Positions 11,627-22,400 are shown, numbered from the stretch's first letter. The stretch: DNA of 64,000 bases from Undaria pinnatifida (GCA_012845835.1 JABAKD010000027.1:10190790-10254789), one strand, 5' to 3'. The notes: generated by a model not told the origin, from the letters alone. Made by a program: numbers and translations.

Positions 11627-12079
11627 GTCGAAAAGTACTTTTAGGCGATTTGTTCGGCGCAGCGTACGGTATAATACTTCCATGTATGTAGCTACTCCAT
11701 TTCGGATTCGAGTCGGAAAGTTAAAGCAGCACGGAAGCTTAATACCGCAAACGAAAAACAGGGGGGCGCGGGGGGGGGGGGGGAGGGGGGGCATTCTCGA
11801 GAGCGAATCCGAGCCACTGCACAACATGCCCCGAAAAATGACCCTCCCCCGCCGTAGTATTGGTCCATGAGGCAGCACAAAAATGCCATCTCAACAATGC
11901 CATCCATCTCCGGAATCTCCACACACCTTTACTGCCGTGACAAGAGGACCCGTGGGCCGGATGCAGAACCCTGCCGCTACTGGTATACCGCGACAGTTAC
12001 CCCCACACAAATTCCAAAGGAACCCTGCCCCTGTTGGTATACCGCGACAGTTAGTTACCCCCGCACCAATTCCAACTGT

Positions 12080-12420
12080 TTTGAAAAAACAAAAAAAACG
12101 CGGTTACAGTTCTAAAGGGGTTACCGTATGGGAAAAAACAAAAAAACATGACAAGAGAAACGTACGAAAAACATAAACAAAAACGTCAAACAGAACACGA
12201 GAAACGAGATCACTACAAATCAAGAAAACGAAACAAAAATCGGACACAAAACATAAAAAGAAAAAATAAATGCAAAAAAGAAAAAAGAAAATAGAAAAAC
12301 CCAGAAACAATAAAACGAAGACGCGAGAGATGAAAAAAAACAACACCTGGGGCAACGACGCCGCCCCGAAAGTGAAAAAAAAAAAAAAAAAAAAAACGGA
12401 GGACGAAAAGGAGCGTACAC
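12080..12420. repeat. A-rich, AAAAC/GAAAC-biased low-complexity stretch
   Basis: About 340 bp with almost no T on the + strand and many AAAC/AAAAAG runs, ending in an A22 tract. No gene is supported. Confidence 0.6.
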
Positions 12421-13027
12421 TGCTTTCGACCTGTACCTACGCCTTTCGGTACAAACTGCTTGAAATTAACGTGAGATACGTTTCTCGCAGTAATAATGGG
12501 GTTGAAGACCAGCCGTCGACGCCAGGTTTTCACCAGATGTATTACGCTGCAAAAAAATATTCAACTCTGATTTCTAAGCAGTTTTTTGCCACCGAAATTA
12601 TGACCGTAGTGTACTTCTAAAACTATGGGCTGCAACGGAAATAAAAATAAATAAAAATAAAAACGTCATAGTCAGTGCAGCCCACACAGGTTCTACAGGG
12701 GGGTTCACCGAAGGATTCTCAGCCGATAGCCCGACATAAAAAGTGTCACCACAAAAACGCCACCTAATAGAGCAAGCAACTCCCTAGGAACTAATCCAGG
12801 GTCCAGCGTCAACAGGGGCGAAGATACGATAATGTATCCAATTGGTCTATGCCCTATGTACCGAAACTACAGCAGTCCTGTCATGGTTGGGAGAAAGGAC
12901 AAAAAAATACCTGGCGCCCTATCTATGCTCATCAAGCGCACTGCTCGTGCTACCGCGTACAAGGCACTATACTCATCGCTACAGCAACTACCCTATCGCA
13001 GCGGAGGCGGCGTAATCAATATTAGCA

Positions 13028-13132
13028 GTAGCATTAGCAGTAGCACTACAATAGCAGCAACGCTAGCAGCAGCAGCACTCGCAGCAGCAGCAGCAACAGC
13101 AGCAGCAACAGCAGCAGCAGCACTATTAATAG

Positions 13133-13164
<32 letters not shown>

Positions 13165-13204
13165 ATATCAGCAGCACTAGCAGCAGCACTAGCCGCAGCA
13201 CTAG

Positions 13205-13236
<32 letters not shown>

Positions 13237-13295
13237 ATATCAGCAGCACTAGCAGCGGCACTAGCAGCAGCACCGGCAGCAGCACCAGAGGTACG
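13028..13295. repeat. compound AGC/AGCACTAGC microsatellite
   Basis: About 270 bp of AGCAGCACTAGC-type repeats. It opens long artificial poly-Ala or poly-Leu frames but lies beyond the 3' end of the TPR gene. C runs follow at about 13409-13457. Confidence 0.85.
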
Positions 13296-13511
13296 TAGAA
13301 CCAGCATTGGCGGCACCACTACGAGAAAAATAGACCACCATCATCATCACCACCACCACCACACCAGAAGCAGCACCACTACCGCCGCCACAATTGCTAC
13401 CACCACAACCCCCCCCCCCCCCCCCCCCCTAACCGCCCCCCCCCCCCCCCCCCCCCCGCCCACCACCATCACCAACAACTACCACCGCCAACCCCACGCC
13501 ACTACACCGTA

Positions 13512-16308
13512 TCAAGCCTTGTCTTGCACTAGCGTAGCCGCCGCAAACCCAGCCGCCGCAAAAGCCACCAAGCCCACCACCACCGCCATGGCAAGATACC
13601 ACCCATCCCTCCCCGGTTTCTTGGGCTCGTCTCCGTCCCCACCGGTCCAAATCCCCGGCTCCCCTCTCGCTCGCGCCGCCGCGGACTCTACGTGCTGTCT
13701 ACCTGGGGCTGGGCCTGCCGCGTCCCCTCTTTTAAATACGCCTCCCCATAGCCGTCGACGGGCGGCGTTTAGCTCTTTCTGCTTCATTTTTAGGCTTGTC
13801 ATGGCTAGCCTAATTGATTTGTCCGAGGGAGCCAAACGAGCCGCCTTCCCCGTTTAGCCGAACGGGGGGTGGGGGGGGGGGCAGGGGAAGGGGCAGGGTG
13901 AGAGCGGTGGGAGGGGGGGGGGGGTTATTTGTTGCTTGTCTTGACTCATTCGGTCATTGCCCACGCATCCCTTTCGAGACGGAGCGGCGGGAGGGGCAGG
14001 GGTGCTCTCGTGATCATGGCAGCAGTCTGTAACGCCATAGACCTTCTCTTCCATACAATGCCGGGACGTACATAGAAGATCGGGTTTTCACCGACCAGCG
14101 ATGGGGAGGGAGGGGAGGGGGGAGGAGGGGGGGCGAAGGTTTTTTTTTATGACGTTCCACAAGTTTTTTTCGTGATGTGATGAGCACTAACCCGTTTAAA
14201 ACTGCACCCGCGGAGAAACCACTTGGAATTAGAGTGAGATCGTGTTTGCAAGGGTGTAAATAAGCTCTTTTTTGCGCCACGTACACAAATTTCACGACGA
14301 GAAGAAAAAATACTGCTTCATGAGCAAAAAAAAAATATATATATATATTAACGCCCTATATATATACATATTATATATATATATATATTTCTTAAGTGCT
14401 GTCGCGTACTGCCGTATGATATCCCCGCTCCCCGAGACCAAAAAACAAAATCGACATAGTATACCTCGGCCAAATCGGAGGCGCTTCCATCCAGGTCTCC
14501 CTCGTCCATCTTCGCCTTCCCTCTCCAGAACCACGCCTTGGTGCACTGCGTTATTGACGCATAACATTTTGAGCACAAGGACCAACCGAGGAAACAAGAA
14601 AAACGCGTTGCTAGGTGGGTTGATGGAAACCCCGTAGGCGTTGCTGGAACGTCGACACGGGGCGCGGTGTCTACCAATCGCACGTGCTCCGTGGACAGAC
14701 GGGACCCAGCTTTACCCATTTCCAACCCCTAAAATTATCCTAGTCTAGCTCCAAGTGTTTTTTCTCCATGTCAGGAGTGCGGTGCTAGAAGGATAAAGGC
14801 GGTTGCGCGACGCATGGAGTGGAGAACAGCGGCGAGACACATCGAGAACAGGTCTACCTGAACCACGTCGAGCACCTCGCCACCACATCAGCGCCAACAC
14901 ATCCAGCACAGCTCCAACACAAGCACCACTGCAGCTACACATCCAGTACTCGAGCTTCAACACGCTAACACAGCGGAGAGCAAAATAACACGTCAGTAAC
15001 GCACACCCCGACACCCACAAGCCCTTTCACCGCCCCCCCCCAACCCCCCTTCCCCCACACCATACCACGCCGCACTCACTCATCCACCAACGCATCCACC
15101 CACCTACCCATCCACCCCTCCCGGACCCCCCCGTCCCCCAACCCCCCCCCCCACCCACCCGCCCACCCACCCACGCACACACCGAACGACCGACCAGCCA
15201 TCGCAACCACCACCACCCATCCCCCACCGTCCCACAAAAATACCCCCACCCCATCCCCCGCCCCCCTCCCGCCACCGCCCTCCCAACAGTTTGCGGTAGG
15301 CAGCTGTAAACATCTCACCTCGGCGTCCAGCTCGATCGCCTGCCCCGCGAACTCTACCGCGCGCTTGGCATTCTTGCCGCGCCTCTCTTTGCCTCCCGTG
15401 CGCGCTAGGCACTGGCATAGGTTGAGCAAAATTGGAAGTTTGGTCTTGGCGAGGCTTAGCCTGTGCTCGTCGGTGAAGTCGAAGTTCACCTGCAGCTCGT
15501 CAAAGTCTACGTGGTATAACGCGCTGCACAACATATACCAGGTATAAGTGCAAGTAGAGGGTTTTCGATGGGGGTTGGACGGCGGGGGGGGGGCAGGGCT
15601 CAGCAGCTCGTCGAAGCCCACGTGGTATAATGCGCTGCCAATTGTTCGTGGACGATACTTGACGTACAGTAGGTTGTCACGCGAGGGGGGGGGGGCAAGC
15701 GCTGCTACGAAGAGAGTTCTGGGAGGCGGTTGGAAGGCGGAAAAGGGGAGGGGGGGGGGGGGGGTGATCAACAGCTCGTCCAAGTCCACGTGGTATAACA
15801 CGCTGCGAAGTGTTTGTAGAGGGGTATTGGCGCTGGAGCGGGGGGGGGGGGGGGGGGGGGTTGGGAGGGGAGGTGGCGAGAGGTGGAGGGGGGATATGTA
15901 TTCGTCGGTCGAATTTTTCCAACAGGGAACTAAAACAATGTAAATCATGCATGTTCGGAGTATTACCTGTGTCATACGACAACAGCCGTGGGAGAAATCT
16001 TAGCAGCAGTGCTAACTACTGCATTTCTGCTGGACACATACCGGCATACTGGTACCTGGTATTATAGTACTGAACGAACCCCGGGATGCCTTCGTGCCGT
16101 AGAGGCCTTACGCTTACGTAGTGGATCGAATGTAAGCCTCTTCAATCCAACCCAAGCCCAGACCAAAAAGAAAAGAAAAAAAATATCCTTCTCACCGCTC
16201 GTAAGCCGCGGTTGCGTCTTCCATGCGTCCCGTCCCGAACCGATCGTTCCCTAGTTGACGCAAGCTACCGGCTGTCTCCAGTCTCTCTTCGAACATGTAC
16301 GATTTCTC
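13512..16308 (-). CDS. tail-anchored TPR protein, FKBP42/TWD1- or FKBP8-like, C-terminal part (exons 16308-16196, 15523-15319, 14545-14465, 13844-13512)
   Basis: Four minus-strand exons join in phase (243 residues plus stop at 13512). The first visible exon starts with EKSYMFEERLETAGSLRQLG, the usual entry to the TPR block of large immunophilins. TPR helices follow: GRMEDATAAYERALYHV, LPILLNLCQCLA, KRAVEFAGQAIELDAE, KAWFWRGKAKMDEGDLDG, then LAPSDKSIRLAMTSLKMKQK and a basic stretch. A single hydrophobic span (about residues 215-238, WYLAMAVVVGLVAFAAAGF) is followed by only five residues, typical of a tail anchor in ER, mitochondrial or plasma membrane. In family members the TPR block binds the C-terminal tail of HSP90. 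No FKBP domain exon was found between 16.3 and 18 kb, so either the 5' exons are missed or the protein lacks it. The last acceptor (AAG at 13847-13845) has a weak pyrimidine tract. The family call rests on the TPR pattern plus anchor. Confidence 0.75.
14330..14395. repeat. AT/TA dinucleotide tract
   Basis: Two blocks of alternating TA, partly self-complementary, lie in the last intron of the TPR gene. Confidence 0.8.
15598..15812 (-). repeat. two extra partial copies of the start of TPR exon 2
   Basis: The minus-strand sequence around the exon-2 acceptor (CAG then CGCGTTATACCACG, ending GACGAGCTG) is repeated with a few changes at 15634-15602 and 15802-15772. Each keeps the AG acceptor and encodes ALYHVGFDELL or VLYHVDLDELL before running into C-rich sequence. 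They are probably decoy or relic exons rather than functional ones. Confidence 0.7.
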
Positions 16309-17050
16309 CTTCGTTCGGTATTGACATTTAAAAAGCAAAAAAAAAACGGGGGGAGCGGGGGGGGGGGGGGGCAGAGAAGCGCGGGAACGACCATGCGTAT
16401 TCGTCCAATCAGAATCGATCACAGCGATTGGGGGGGGAAGGGGAGCCCCCTTCTCCCGATCAGGGTAGCGAAGGAGCATTTTACAAAAACATTACAAACA
16501 CGCATACACGTCAGCTACACGTCAGCTGCTAGTTCGAACCATGAATGGTCGATACTTAGCTTTGCAGGCTGCGTGATGCTACTTGGGTCTTGCGTTTTTG
16601 TATTTTTTTTTATATATATATTTCAAATACACGGGCTGTGAGTTCCACCAGTTGAATGGTCGATACTCCTCTTTGCAAGCTGCGTGATACTTCCTTCAGT
16701 CGGCGTTTTCTATTCGCAAATTATCAAGGTTGTGTGTTCTCCAAGATAAAAACTGCTACTCCTCCCATCGACATTCCAAAATATGTCAGGAGGTCGTCAG
16801 TTGCGGCAAAAAAAACGTACAACGGTCAGTCAAGGGTGTCAAACTAAACGTTTCACACTATAACCCAGTAGCTTGGCGTCAGACAAGGTAAACGTTTGGA
16901 GAATTGCCGCCAGTCAAGGGCTGACAGTGCCGTCTCCTGACATCTTTGTTGACAGCCAGCACATCTAGTGTCCGTGCTGATTTCTTCACCCTGGAGAAAG
17001 ATCAGGTATATATGTGGTACCATCCCTCGAAATAGAGAAAGCACAACGCA

Positions 17051-17404
17051 TTGCCAAACGTTCCGGGTACGAAAAGCGTGCACGTGAAGCTGAGGACACG
17101 AACAAAAAGGAAGCAGCTGAAAAGTCAAGAAGCATCTGGAAAAACCAGCAAAACTAAAAATAATAAGGTGGAGCAAGAAATCAAAGAAAACCTGGACCCT
17201 TCCGCAAATAATGAAAGGAGGCGGTGTCCAAGTGGGACCCCCGGAGATGCCAGGGATGAACCAACCGAGCACATTCAGCAAGATTATAAAAAGTACTTCT
17301 ATAAAATCAGAGCGCATAACGATTATCGACCGATATCATCCTACGCTGCGCGCGTTCCGTACACGTTTCCTCCGTGCAACAGCATAGCGCGAATACAATC
17401 ATAG
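17051..17404 (+). other. unrecognised open frame, possibly retroelement-derived
   Basis: A 117-codon frame rich in Lys/Arg/Glu, overlapped by another charged frame (around 17035-17150, KAQRIAKRSGYEKRAREAED). The composition looks coding-like, but no family is recognised and no splice partner is evident. It may be a decayed element. Confidence 0.25.
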
Positions 17405-17603
17405 GCTTACGCGGGTTTCATGAACATTTCCCAGGCGTTGCCCGCTCCGGATACAACCCATTTTGATACATACGCTGAACGCCTGTACGACTGGAAACCC
17501 TTTTTTGTTACAAATTTACTCAAAGTTAGTATAGGGAGGGGTTTGGGGGGCTCTAGAGAGATTAAAGGGGAAAAGTACGTAAGCGTCGGAAAAAAAAAAC
17601 GAT

Positions 17604-17730
17604 GAACAGAGCAGAGCATCATCCGCCACGCCATACAGCCCGCACGCTTCCTTGGACAGGATGTATCAGAAGCTCGACATGAGGAGATTCAAGAGTGACA
17701 CGCGCAGCACGCCACTTTCGGTTGACAAGC
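17604..17730 (+). other. isolated exon-like segment, unrecognised
   Basis: The frame containing HASLDRMYQKLDMRRFKS and TRSTPLSVDK has coding-like composition and runs into a T-rich non-coding stretch. No neighbouring exon or family could be identified. Confidence 0.2.
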
Positions 17731-18042
17731 CGCACTTATGTTTTATAGGCCGCAGTTTGTTCTTGTATTTTGTTTTTTGTCTTTTGTCTTTTGTTTTTCG
17801 TTTTTGTTTTTCAACGTCCCTTCTTTTATGTTCGCACTTTTTTTTCTTCCTCGCCCTCCCTAGACGTGACTCAGATCCGGGGAGACCAAGCAAGCTCCTC
17901 TCCCCCCTGCCACTAAGGTACGCGCCTTCTTTTTATCGCGGGAAGATTCCAGCTATGTCTTCCCTCGTCGACTCGCATCGAATTGTGCAGTACCTGGGTC
18001 CCAAATGTTTACCTGATAAGAATTATTGACATTAAGGACAAT

Positions 18043-18831
18043 TATGATACGGTCGAATCCGTCAGTCGAAAAATGCCCTTTTTCGACTGGAGGTGTTTTT
18101 ATCGGGGTTCTTACTCAGTATTTTTCGACTCAGATTTTTTCGACTGAGCGATCCGACACGCAAATCTAGTCGAAAACAGTCGCCAAGTCGACTGGGTGCG
18201 TCTGTTGCATTGCTCGGTCGAAAAATAAAAAACGTTTATGAACCCATCGCATCGCTCACCGCACCACACGAACACACGCGCGCCCACACACCCATACCAG
18301 GTACCGCAAAGCGGTATACTACAACAACGCCGACGCTGGCTTGGCTGCTATCACTGCTGCTGCTTCTCGCCACAAGTCAGCGTTGCACACTCCAAGTCTC
18401 GCTCGCCAGCAGCGTGTATCACACGCTGGCAGACGGCGGCACCGCGCGGTATCGACGACATTTCACAACAACAGCTACGCTTACTTTAGCTTTCGCGGCT
18501 CTCGGCTGAGTGCAACGCCACGAACAACGTAGTTTTGGCGGATTTGGGCCAAGTCCAACGCCAGCAACCCGCTTGGACGAGGGCTCGTCGCGCGCGAAGC
18601 ACGCGGTGCTCGCGCAGCACGTCCGAAGCACGGACCTGACCTTCCAACCGACGTTCGAAGCAAACTCATACAGCAGTACTCCCTCACAACAACCGCCTCC
18701 AGAAAATCCACAAAAATAGAAAATCGGCTCGACTGAAGATAAGGAGGAGGAGAGGCCCAGAAGAATCCGGCCGAACAAAAAAAATCCAGTCGGAAAAGCC
18801 CCTTTTTGACTCACGGGTTCGACGGTATAAT
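18043..18831. mobile_element. non-autonomous DNA transposon with ~45-bp terminal inverted repeats
   Basis: The left end has ATACGGTCGAATCCGTCAGT and CGAAAAATGCCCTTTTTCGA. The right end reads CGGAAAAGCCCCTTTTTGAC and TCACGGGTTCGACGGTAT, the imperfect reverse complement. The ~790-bp interior has no recognisable transposase. The right end abuts the tRNA-like palindrome at 18832. Confidence 0.65.
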
Positions 18832-18905
18832 GTCGACGTGCCCGAGTGGTTAAGGGTATGGATTCGAAACCCATTGCGATTTCACGCGCAGGTGGGTAGA
18901 TTCCC
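18832..18905 (+). pseudogene. tRNA-Ser(CGA)-like 5' portion fused to retroelement sequence (left arm)
   Basis: GTCGACGTGCCCGAGTGG reproduces a tRNA-Ser acceptor 5' strand and D arm. The anticodon arm ATGGA-TTCGAAA-CCCAT gives anticodon CGA with one A-C mismatch. A long variable arm and the T-stem 5' strand GCAGG follow, but the T loop and 3' acceptor strand are missing. From about 18900 the sequence becomes retroelement-like (GCTCTTCGACGCC). It is not a functional tRNA gene. Confidence 0.7.
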
Positions 18906-19105
18906 TTTGTGCTCTTCGACGCCTTGCGAGCGTGGCGGATTTTTTTCTCCAGCTGCAGGGTCGGGGTACTCACGGTCAGACATCTCCACAGACTAGGAAT
19001 CGACACGTTTCAGTCTGTGGAGATGTTTGACCGTGAGTACCCCGACCCTGCAGCTGGAGAAAAAAATCCGCCACGCTCGCAAGGCGTCGAAGAGCACAAA
19101 GGGAA

Positions 19106-19174
19106 TCTACCCACCTGCGCGTGAAATCACAATGGGTTTCGAATCCATACCCTTGACCACTCGGGCACGTCGAC
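19106..19174 (-). pseudogene. tRNA-Ser(CGA)-like 5' portion (right arm of palindrome)
   Basis: The inverted copy of the tRNA-like head differs at two positions (GGTCAAGG for GGTTAAGG, and GTG for GCG in the variable region). It shares the missing 3' half. Confidence 0.65.
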
Positions 19175-19214
19175 ATCGTGCGTAATCGTACCAAGAGTGA
19201 GTGAAAAAACAACA

Positions 19215-20303
19215 AAAATAAATCGTCGAGCGCGTCAAGGTCAGGGGCAGGGGACGACAGAGGGACATAGTATTTTTTCATCCGGCCAAGGTGAACAGTA
19301 ATCCCGGCGGCGTTGCCATCTTTAGTGACGCGATATATGACGAGTGACGTTTGCGCTCGCACGGTATATGGTCCACGCCAGGGGCCGATCAATTTAGGAT
19401 TGGGACCATCAGCTTCAGTGTATGGGCGGTGGATTAATACCTGTTCTCCAGGTTTGAAACTGGGAAACGACAGGGTCTCATTTGCGACCGCTTGCTTATC
19501 CGCTCGCTCTTTAAGATTACGGCGGGCCAGCTCGTATGCAAATTGCAAGTTTTCGACAGTCTGTTTAGAATAGTCGAGCTGTGATTGCGGTGCGGAGGTG
19601 GACGGTACTCCAAGAATGAGATCGACAGGTAGTACAGCTGCACGTCCAAACATCAGGGAGTGAGGAGTTTCCTGGAGCGTGGTAGAGTATTGTGAGCTAA
19701 CTGGACAAAAGGCAGCTCTGCCCAATTATCGCAGGACAAGTTGCTATACATAGCCAATATATTGTGGACAGTGCTGTGTACCCGCTCTAAGACAGAGTTG
19801 CCCTGAGGGCGAAAAGCGGCTGTACGCGTTTTCTTATGTCCAAAAACTGATTGTAATTCCTTGACCAATTCGTTGTCAAATTATTTTCCTTGGTCGGAAT
19901 GAAGGGTTTCTGGAGGGCCAAACACCGAGAACACGCGTTCGATTACATGACAAACGATCGTGCAAGCCGCCTTATTTTTGATGGCTATCAATATGACAAA
20001 TCGAGTAAGATGGTCGATAACAGAAAGGATGAAGCGATTTCCTTGTGACAAGCTTTTATACTCGACAAGATCAACAGCGACGCATCGGAACGCGCGCATG
20101 ACAGGGCGGTGTCCCACAGGCAACTTGGGCGGGCGGTGGGATGACTTGCGGTGTTGGCAAGACAGACACGCTTCAATATGAGTACGGACATCCGGGGACA
20201 TGGTCGGCCACCAAAATCTATCTCGAATGGTATCGAATGTTGCTTTAAAAGCTAAATGACCTCCAAACGCTGGCAGATCATGACAGTGTCGCCTTTTATC
20301 CAT
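19215..20303 (-). pseudogene. Ty3/gypsy retrotransposon integrase, decayed
   Basis: The minus strand encodes the end of a gypsy polyprotein: an HHCC zinc domain (GGHLAFKATFDTIRDRFWWP, CLSCQHRK), a DDE core with the first Asp in VDLVEY, the second in LHSDQGK, and the Glu in GNSVLERVH, then SLMFGRAAVLPVDL and a GPY/F module (GPWRGPYTV, YRVTKDGN). A stop codon TAA replaces the residue after DQGK (about 19880) and a one-base frameshift lies near 19680. Reverse transcriptase and RNase H are absent upstream, so this is a truncated dead copy. Its 3' side runs into the tRNA-like palindrome. Confidence 0.85.
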
Positions 20304-20396
20304 TTTTTTTTCTAGTATTTTTCATTGGATGCGACCCTGAAATGTATACTGTTGGCGGTTGTCTTGTGTCGACTTCGGTCACCGCCCAGGCTGTTA

Positions 20397-20508
20397 TGTG
20401 TACCACAATTGACTTCTGATTCGGTCTCGAACACCCATCAGATGCCAACTGATGTGTACCACAATTGACTTCTGATTCGGTCTCGAACACCCATTAGATG
20501 CCAAGTGT
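20397..20508. repeat. 56-bp tandem duplication
   Basis: TGTGTACCACAATTGACTTC followed by TGATTCGGTCTCGAACACCC appears twice, 56 bp apart, with one or two differences. Confidence 0.8.
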
Positions 20509-20989
20509 AGTGTGATCAGCCAAATGTCCTTGTCGCAGTATAACATGTTTGGTGTATAATTTATTGTCTCTGTCAGGTAGGTCGTTTTGCTTTCCAGCAC
20601 ATACGGCTCGTGTCAAGCCTGTTGAGCCTTCAGCCATGTTGTCCACACGATGAGTATACACACTCGTTTCGTGTAGCGTGTGTCTAATTAGCATATTTTG
20701 CTAATATACCCGGAATATTTATTTATTGTCGTTGCTCCCGCACGCCCTGTCCAGGATCATTTTTTCTATATTTTGAATTAATCCACAGCTGGCCAGCCGA
20801 AATGTCCGCGATACGTATTTGAACATACCGCATGCGAAAGGATTATGCTCTTGTCATTCGCTATATATTATCTGTCCGATCCTATGTCCAGGTTTTTATC
20901 CACATGTCTACGGTACTACAGCAGTTTGTCAGTTTGTCATGCTGTCTTGTCCATCTTGTCCAAAGGAGTGTACAAACTGCCAAGCGTTG

Positions 20990-21580
20990 GCGAATCGCCA
21001 CTGGAAGTTTGTATATCAACTAGGCGTGTTGTTACTCTTGTCTTATGGTTTCGTTACTTTGGAGTTTTGGTGGAGTTCGAGCTCCATCACCACTAAAACT
21101 GGGGGGTGATGTGGATACCATGTCCTCGAACCAACACGCCTACGGAAAATGTTGACACCCCTTCAACCTTCCAGACATCGTTTCTGGAAGGATCGCTTGG
21201 GGAACACGGGAGATTGTCATGTCTAGAAAACGCCACGGAGCCTTCCCCTCCACGTTCCGCTGACGGATCCTCCGCGGCGGATACACCGCCTAGCGGATTC
21301 TCCGCAGCGGGACTTTGGAAGGCCCTGCTGGATTGTTCCTTTTACCCGAGAGCTGGGAGAGCACTGACAACTGCTCGCCCACCGCTCTCACTACTACTTC
21401 TTCTTGCACCTCTGGGAGTTCTTCCCAACCTGTCCTGTCTCTCCCTCTGTCAACGGCCTGCTGTATCAGCCCGTGTTGTCACACACTCCGCCGTCGTAGT
21501 TCAACAGTGAAAACACTCTGCTCACGCAGAGAGAAGTGGGATCACGACCCACCGACGGTTTTGACTGCGAATCTTATACA
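20990..21580 (+). mobile_element. LTR (copy 1) with flanking internal end and polypurine tract
   Basis: The LTR begins TGATGTGGATACCATGTCC at 21107 and ends about 21580 (CGAATCTTATACA). Just upstream is ACTGGGGGG, a polypurine tract, and ~100 bp that match the internal 3' end of the TRIM at 22.6-23.9 kb. So this is the 3' end of a related element in + orientation. No matching 5' LTR lies to its left, so it is truncated or recombined. Confidence 0.7.
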
Positions 21581-22055
21581 ATAATATCAACAATATTTCG
21601 AAATTCAAGCCACTGGCAACCGGACAGAAGTCAGTAGACCTCCGACCGACTGCAGTCCCAGCAGCCGCAACAACATGACGTCCTTGAAAAAAAAAAATAC
21701 AAAATAGTAGACCGGAAAAACAAATTAAAATTCTTGCTGATGAGAGGGGAAAAGTGGCCAACACAAACGACGACGAGCTATACGGCAACGGCGGTGGCAC
21801 GAAAGAAGCCCGATCTTTGTTGGGGTTTCGTCGAGTAGAGTTTATTTGCCATCTATTCTTTGGTACCTGGCATTCGAGAAAATAGTTGAGGCACACTGCT
21901 ACTACGTATGCTGTGAGCGAGACGAAGGGGGTCAATCGTTTTAGGCCCCCCCAACCCATTCCTATACTTATCCCAAGTAATTTGTCGCCCACAACGGGTT
22001 TCCAGTTGGAAAAGGGATTACACTCTAGATTGGTATGTAAGGGTTGATTGGTTGG

Positions 22056-22084
22056 GGGCAGGGTTAGGGTTATAGGGTTAGATA
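22056..22084 (+). repeat. interstitial telomere-like TTAGGG motif
   Basis: GGGTTAGGGTTATAGGGTTA lies next to the SINE head at 22085. It is short and degenerate. Confidence 0.55.
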
Positions 22085-22400
22085 TGAGCCGGTCGCCCCG
22101 GTGGCGTATCAGGTTATCCTCGAGCCTGGTATTATAGGTCAGTTTCGTGAGTTCGAGTGCCATCGTGTGCATACTTGTGTACACTCGTAGGGACTTTTTC
22201 TCGTGCACAAAAATTGACTTGAGAAAAGCGCGAGAGTGTGAGTGAGCAACACTCGATGAAAAGTGGACGAGCAGTGGGATCGCTGAACCCTATGCGCGAA
22301 AAAAATTGAAGGCAAGAACCGGGGGGGGGGGAAAGGGACGACACTCTGTGACCACGGCTTGTCCAGAAGAGGAAAAGAAAAGTATGAAAAAGAAAGAAAA
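22085..22400 (+). mobile_element. tRNA-derived SINE, copy 1
   Basis: The head GGTCGCCCCGGTGGCGTATC and AGGTTATCC has an A box, and GTGAGTTCGAGTGCC has a B-box-like motif. The body carries AAATTGACTTGAG, GAGCAGTGGGATCGCTGAAC and TGACCACGGCTTGTCCAGAA. The head fits an RNA polymerase III promoter. Copies at 29.7, 53.4 and 60 kb share the body. Confidence 0.75.

Larger units (their letters stand above)
18832..19174. repeat. near-perfect palindrome: two 163-bp arms around a 17-bp loop
   Basis: Left arm 18832-18994 and right arm 19012-19174 are reverse complements with only about three differences. Each arm consists of a tRNA-Ser-like head followed by ~95 bp of the internal region of the TRIM element found at 22.6-23.9 kb (GCGAGCGTGGCG, TCCAGCTGCAGGGTCGGGGT). 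The RNA would form a very long hairpin. Confidence 0.85.

Noticed and set aside
12832-13857. 341-codon plus-strand frame with poly-Ala, His and Pro runs
   Set aside because: It reads through the AGC microsatellite and C runs and then antisense to the last TPR exon, whose minus-strand reading (TPR end plus tail anchor) is much better supported.
15076-15975. 299-codon minus-strand frame
   Set aside because: Only 15523-15319 is exon; the rest is C-rich intron and partial exon copies that happen to stay open.
16853-17317. 154-codon minus-strand frame as an upstream exon of the TPR gene
   Set aside because: It contains no FKBP or TPR motif and its opposite strand has the more coding-like composition.
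18832-18905. Functional tRNA-Ser gene
   Set aside because: The T loop and 3' acceptor strand are missing, and the anticodon stem has a mismatch; only the 5' two thirds is tRNA-like.
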